From the NCBI GenBank assembly GCA_033557835.1, contig JAWQRO010000435.1:1-39050 (forward strand): a DNA stretch of 39,050 nt, read 5' to 3'. Source of the stretch: Helochares maculicollis (taxonomy: Eukaryota; Arthropoda; Insecta; Coleoptera; Hydrophilidae). The notes beneath the pieces were generated by a model that worked only from the letters and a program-made list of their open reading frames with translations, ran no database searches and was not told the DNA's origin. The position numbers were made by a program, and so were the translations under genes. Below, piece by piece: positions 34,661 through 39,050 of this stretch (position 1 is the stretch's first letter; the number at the start of each line of letters is the position of its first letter).

Positions 34661-34910
34661 TGGATGGTGCCGTCTGCAACCCTCGGGAACGTTAGACTGT
34701 GACCCATTATCCCGGAAATTTCTGTAAATACGCCCCAGTCTAAGTTATCGACTGTTACGTCAGACCCATGTCAACCTACCCATGACTGACCGTCAAAAAT
34801 CAACGCGTTTATTAGAATATGGACGCCTTATTGGGTACAAAGCGGGCGCAAGTCACAGTCTAATATCTGACTGAACCGTATCCTGGGGGACCACCGAGTG
34901 AACAAGAATA
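34660..34910. other. GC-richer intronic block with a 12-bp inverted repeat
   Basis: TTAGACTGTGAC at 34692-34703 and its exact complement GTCACAGTCTAA at 34852-34863 enclose about 150 bp. A third partial copy, CAGTCTAA, lies between them near 34736. The block is GC-richer than its flanks. It could be a constrained regulatory element with repeated binding sites or a very small transposon remnant (the arms can be read as flanked by TA). No ORF is present. Confidence 0.35.
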
Positions 34911-37540
34911 AATGAATCCCAAAATGGAAAATGGAAGAGCGGACCTATTATATTTTAGATTATGCAATTGTATGTCAGCGTACAATAAAAACGCATATTT
35001 CACTGTCGCAGCTTATATAGGAGCCCTGTGATATCTCTGTTAAAACAAGTTGTAAAATTAGATTCGTACAGCAGAACGAGGCTGTTGTATAAAAATAATG
35101 GATAAATTCTCAGCCGCGAATTAATTAATTCTGTGGATTTTTTCCCAGTCCGCGATACGTTAAAATTGCATTACATAAAGCATAAAATTGCGTTCCTAAA
35201 ATATGATTTCCAGCATCCAGCATCGCTGGCGGAAGGTGGCCATTTTACAATGATCGTCCAGTTTATTTTTATTTCGTACATCCACTCATGGAATAGAGTT
35301 ACCAATGTGACAATTCATTAATCATTTTAAGGAGTGAAACCATTACGACTGTGTATGGCCGCAGAAGCTGTTAGTGCACGCCTCTAAAAACCACTGAAAT
35401 ACCATTAAAAGCTCAATCCCACTGCACGTCTCTGCTGGTATACAAACTAACATCTCAATAATTAAAAAGCAATAAAATCTATCCATAAATTACTACCACA
35501 TAATTTATTGATGCGAAGTGCGAACTTGTGAACGTCTGTACAAAATTAAAACGCTATAAAATAAACAATTTAAAGCATTACACCACATAACCTAATAATA
35601 ATTACCCTATGAAAAGGGTTAAATAATTTACAGCACTATCAAATCTCATCGCGTCACAATTTATCACCGGAATGCTTATTTAATAGTCCCGACGTCCTAC
35701 GGGTAAGCACGAGCGCCGGCCCGACTGCGATTTTGCTTCATAAATTGGAGCTCAACAAGTAGCCTATATACCGTGGTTATATTGTTATTACGGTGCTTAT
35801 GGCTGCCAGCAGATGTAAATTCTATCTTTAATGTAATTATCACTAATATTAAATGGGTATGGGAAAACCACGTACATTATGCCGTTTACGAGTGTTAAAG
35901 GGTGTTGGAATTAGATTTAGCGAATGTTTTCCTCGAGTTTTGTAATTCATTTTTACAATTGATGGAAAGATAAATTTTTATTATATTCTCGCAAAATATA
36001 GTATGTATATATTTACGGAATGAAGAGGCGAAAAAATCTATCTTGTTGTCTCGAGTTTTAACTTGAAAGATAGCTCGCTAACATAAAATTTACAACAGGT
36101 TGCATCACTTTTTCAGATTATGGTAGAGGATTGACGGTTCATCATGTAAAATCAGAATTTATTTAACTTCATCTGATCAGTAAGATTTGTTGGTGCGTTT
36201 TACATTTTCATGGCTGTTTTTATGGATAAATATGATTGGTAGTATTATAAGAATCAGGCAGCCTATAGGGAACGATTATTATTAGTTATGATATTGCAAC
36301 GACTGAAAATCATATTTAATGATAATAATATGCAATATATGCATTAAAAGGTTAAACTAGCAGTTTGGTGAACAATTATGCTCAGATTTTAGTACGTCAA
36401 GGTTAAATCTAACATTTGACAATTTTTGGCCTAATTTCTCTTTCTTAGTGATGCGTATTTAACTAAAAATCATAGAACTATACCAACGTTTGAGCCACAT
36501 CTAACCAGCAAAGCAGTCAATTAAACTAAATATGCAGCCATTCTTTTCATATTTTTGAAAATAACCTCAGCATTTAGTAAACATTAGTAGGTATGAAATT
36601 TTAACTATATCGTATCACCGAAGTGGACATACAAATTAGGACTTGATTATCCGATTCCAAGAATAGAAACTCTAGCTGCTAAGAGTGCGCTAAATTGAAG
36701 TCAAAGGCCATATGCCCCAATTCTTCTTATATTTGGGTTACACTATTCATTTTTGGATCAACTCTATACTAAGGAAGTGAGAGTTCAAAAGTAGCCACAG
36801 TATTCGTGGAAAAACCAATTCTAAAACTGTCTATTCAAAACGAAATCAAATACCTCAGCATGGTTCTACACCACAAAGAACAATCGGGAGTTCTTGAAAA
36901 ATAAGAGTAATGCCATTTGAACCGCTTGCATTCTTGCATCTTCCGCAAACACCGGTTTCGCAATGGGATACTATTTAGGAAGCTACGGTTCATTTGTAAG
37001 CACTTTGCGGTTCTTTTCAAGAAACGTTTATATGAGAACAGCTATGAAATAGAAGAGCTATTTTGACTTCATTTACTGTTTTCAGCGAACGAATCCCTAG
37101 AAAACAAAGCTTATTTAATTCATGTTGTTCCCCTACTTGCTTATTACTCAATGGATGAGTCTAAAAAATTTAGTCTAGTCATTTAAAGGAAATGGCCAGA
37201 AAATTCAAACTTCAGAATTTGTTGCCAAAGAATATGGCAAATTAGTAGTATTGCTTTTAAAGTAGATTATGTTATCATAAAATACATGAATGAACGCAGA
37301 GGATGGTACAACTGCTGCCGGTTTAAGTTTTTACTACTCATTGAAAGTATAAGTGTAGACATGCACATATGTTACAATGTACCTTAAAAAATCTGATGGG
37401 TACTTACTATTCTAGGACATGTATAGCATATGGTTTGTACTTTATGGTAGAAGAGTACAGTAAAAACTCAATTTTCACAATTTTTTTATAATAATTTCAT
37501 TAATCTTCAATTTGACTCTTTGTTTAACCGGTTCATGCTT
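34911..37540. other. Intronic stretch with homeodomain-type motifs
   Basis: No gene was recognised. The palindrome GAATTAATTAATTC at 35118-35131 contains overlapping TAATTAAT sites. TAAT-rich sequence and a GC-richer patch (35690-35830, with a GCCAT motif on the minus strand near 35800) would fit enhancer DNA, but no direct evidence is available. Confidence 0.3.
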
Positions 37541-37541
37541 A

Positions 37542-37706
37542 TGCAAGAGCAATGATCGCGTGCGACGAATGCATCGCATCTCGACAAACCGACAATTTCT
37601 TCCATATCTCAACTTGTTGCGTAAGGAAACGAACATCGCTTGACAGTGTGCGTTTTGCTTCGTTAATAGATTTGCGTACTGTTTTCTCTATTATTTTAAA
37701 TTCCAA
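37542..37706 (-). other. 55-codon open segment, possible decayed coding fragment
   Basis: Between in-frame stops the minus strand is open for 55 codons. The translation is helix-like and charged (IIEKTVRKSINEAKRTLSSD, then FLTQQVEIWKKLS). It looks more protein-like than typical shadow frames and is GC-richer than its flanks. The opposite strand is also open (37552-37797, 81 codons). It could be part of a decayed transposon, such as DNA near the piggyBac relic that follows. Confidence 0.2.
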
Positions 37707-38099
37707 TTATTATTTTAAAATTAAAAACAAAATAGAAAGTGTACCCTCCAAAATTCATTTTGTTTGCATGTACTTTATTTTCAGCAACCTGCAATAAGAA
37801 GGGAAGGTGATATCGCACCGAGTTTGACGATGAAAACGAATTAAGCATTTTCTAACAAAATATTTTTGGCATGATGTCTGTTAGAATTTCGGTGTGTCTG
37901 TCGAGACTGTAAAGTTTTATAATGGATCTTTACTGGATAAAATGTAATGGCTGACTAATCTCGTGTTTAGGAGTTTATCGAATGTTTCTTCACAGAAACC
38001 CATGTAAAGAAATATCTACCAAATATACTAGAGGCATTTGTTTTAACAACTTTCATTTAAATTATCTAAGCTAGATATAGAAGATTTTGAAAGAATTTA

Positions 38100-39050
38100 T
38101 TGAATATTTTTGCACTATACTTGTACACTTCAGATAGTGATTTCAGAACGTCAGTTCCAAATTTCGCTTCTGAAGAAGCTTCTCAGCATGAAGAAGAACT
38201 AGAAGATGAATTGACAGAAATCGATATACCTGCACATTATCCATCACCTTCATTAGAATTTATTAGAAATTCTTCAATAATTGAAGGAGTTTCATCAAGT
38301 GAACCACTATGTTGATGAAGAACCAATTGGAAGTAGACTGGACAAATTTGTTTTCTATAAAACAACAAAAAATAACACCAAATTCAAGTAATAGCAATCA
38401 ATGAAATGCAAAACTATCGGAAATTCGATTTTTTTCAATTGTGATGGCCATGAACATGTAAAGTAGAGAAGAAAATGTTTTAATCAGAAAAATCTTTTTT
38501 TATTCCATTTTTGGCTGAAAAGCTGTCATATACCATAGAAGACATGTGCTAATAAAGTATATTGACATTTGCGAATAACGAGGTATGATTCAGTAGCACA
38601 TCCAAATCCAAAACTCAATAAGATCTAGCAAACTTACGAATGCCTCGATAAAAAATTGCTGCTGGCATATGAACCTAAACTTAATGTTCTGATAGATGGA
38701 ATTTCAATGCTGTACGCAGGCTTTTTTGAGTAGGGAACAATAGATTCCTTTGAAATGGCCCGATTTTGTTTAAAAAGTAATTTGCTACGTAAGTTAAACT
38801 CAATTGGTTCTCTCTAATTTATGTCGGCAAAGGAACATTGATTGTGAATTTCCAGAGTTACCACTTTCTTCACAAGGAGTAATGCATTTGATGAAACATT
38901 TGCTAAATAAGGCATACTGTCCAACAGATGACAATTGTTACAGTTCTGTTGAGTTGATCGATTTACGTGATAGTTCTATGACTGTGAGATCAAATAGAAG
39001 AAACTAGCCCAACAATATTAAAATTCAGAAAAAGTTCGTTCAGTATATAT
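38100..39050 (+). pseudogene. piggyBac-type transposase relic, runs off the window
   Basis: Fragments in several frames resemble a piggyBac (DDE_Tnp_1_7-type) transposase. An acidic N-terminal region with many Glu/Asp (38132-38312; ...EEASQHEEELEDELTE...) comes first. Then KKLLLAYEPKLNVLIDGISM (about 38650-38710) sits where relatives have a YxPxxxLSIDEsM block with the first catalytic Asp. Then LMKHLLNKAYCPTDDNCYSS (about 38887-38946) matches the L..LL.KGY..T.DNFYTS block, ending in SMTVRSNRR as in TVRSNRK. There are many stops and frameshifts in between. No left terminal repeat was identified, and the C-terminal part lies beyond 39050. It is inside the Antp intron on the opposite strand. Confidence 0.68.

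Overview
The window is AT-rich eukaryotic DNA (by eye about two thirds A+T), with long non-coding stretches, GT-AG splice signals, large introns and decayed DNA transposons. The one gene identified with certainty is on the minus strand. It is the last coding exon of the Hox gene Antennapedia (27352-27602), with a complete Antp-type homeodomain and the short Antp tail. The window is therefore part of an arthropod, almost certainly insect, Hox cluster. The species cannot be named from the sequence.

Layout. 1-1240: a diverged ~473-bp tandem repeat. 1370-2633: a mariner element with TIRs, TA duplication and a broken transposase. 2640-6600: non-coding, with one unexplained 151-codon minus-strand ORF. 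6648-7943: two plus-strand exon-like open segments that join in phase and end in a stop, possibly the 3' end of an unrecognised gene facing Antp. 9904-10028: a weaker exon candidate. 10922-13950: a diverged ~1.04-kb tandem duplication whose second copy is split by about 1 kb of unrelated DNA. 14894-15220 and 16105-16260: GC-richer or motif-rich blocks of unknown role. 19236-20437: a second, more decayed mariner. 20440-26080: AT-rich with no gene seen.

26085-27351 is the presumed Antp 3' UTR. It holds two closely spaced matches to the seed of the Hox-cluster microRNA iab-8-5p (one also fits iab-4-5p), one weaker iab-4-3p seed and three Pumilio-type motifs. 27603-39050 is Antp intron. No YPWM-encoding exon was found in it, so the intron is longer than 11.4 kb. 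It carries a ~320-bp tandem repeat, a broken mariner-type transposase (31907-32421), a piggyBac-type relic running off the right edge (38100-39050), and several GC-richer blocks that may be enhancers or other constrained DNA.

How the parts fit: Antp is transcribed right to left, from upstream exons beyond 39050 into this exon and its 3' UTR. The UTR sites suggest post-transcriptional control by the abdominal Hox microRNA locus and perhaps Pumilio. All four recognisable transposon relics read on the plus strand, opposite to Antp. No tRNA, rRNA, CRISPR or prokaryotic feature was seen.
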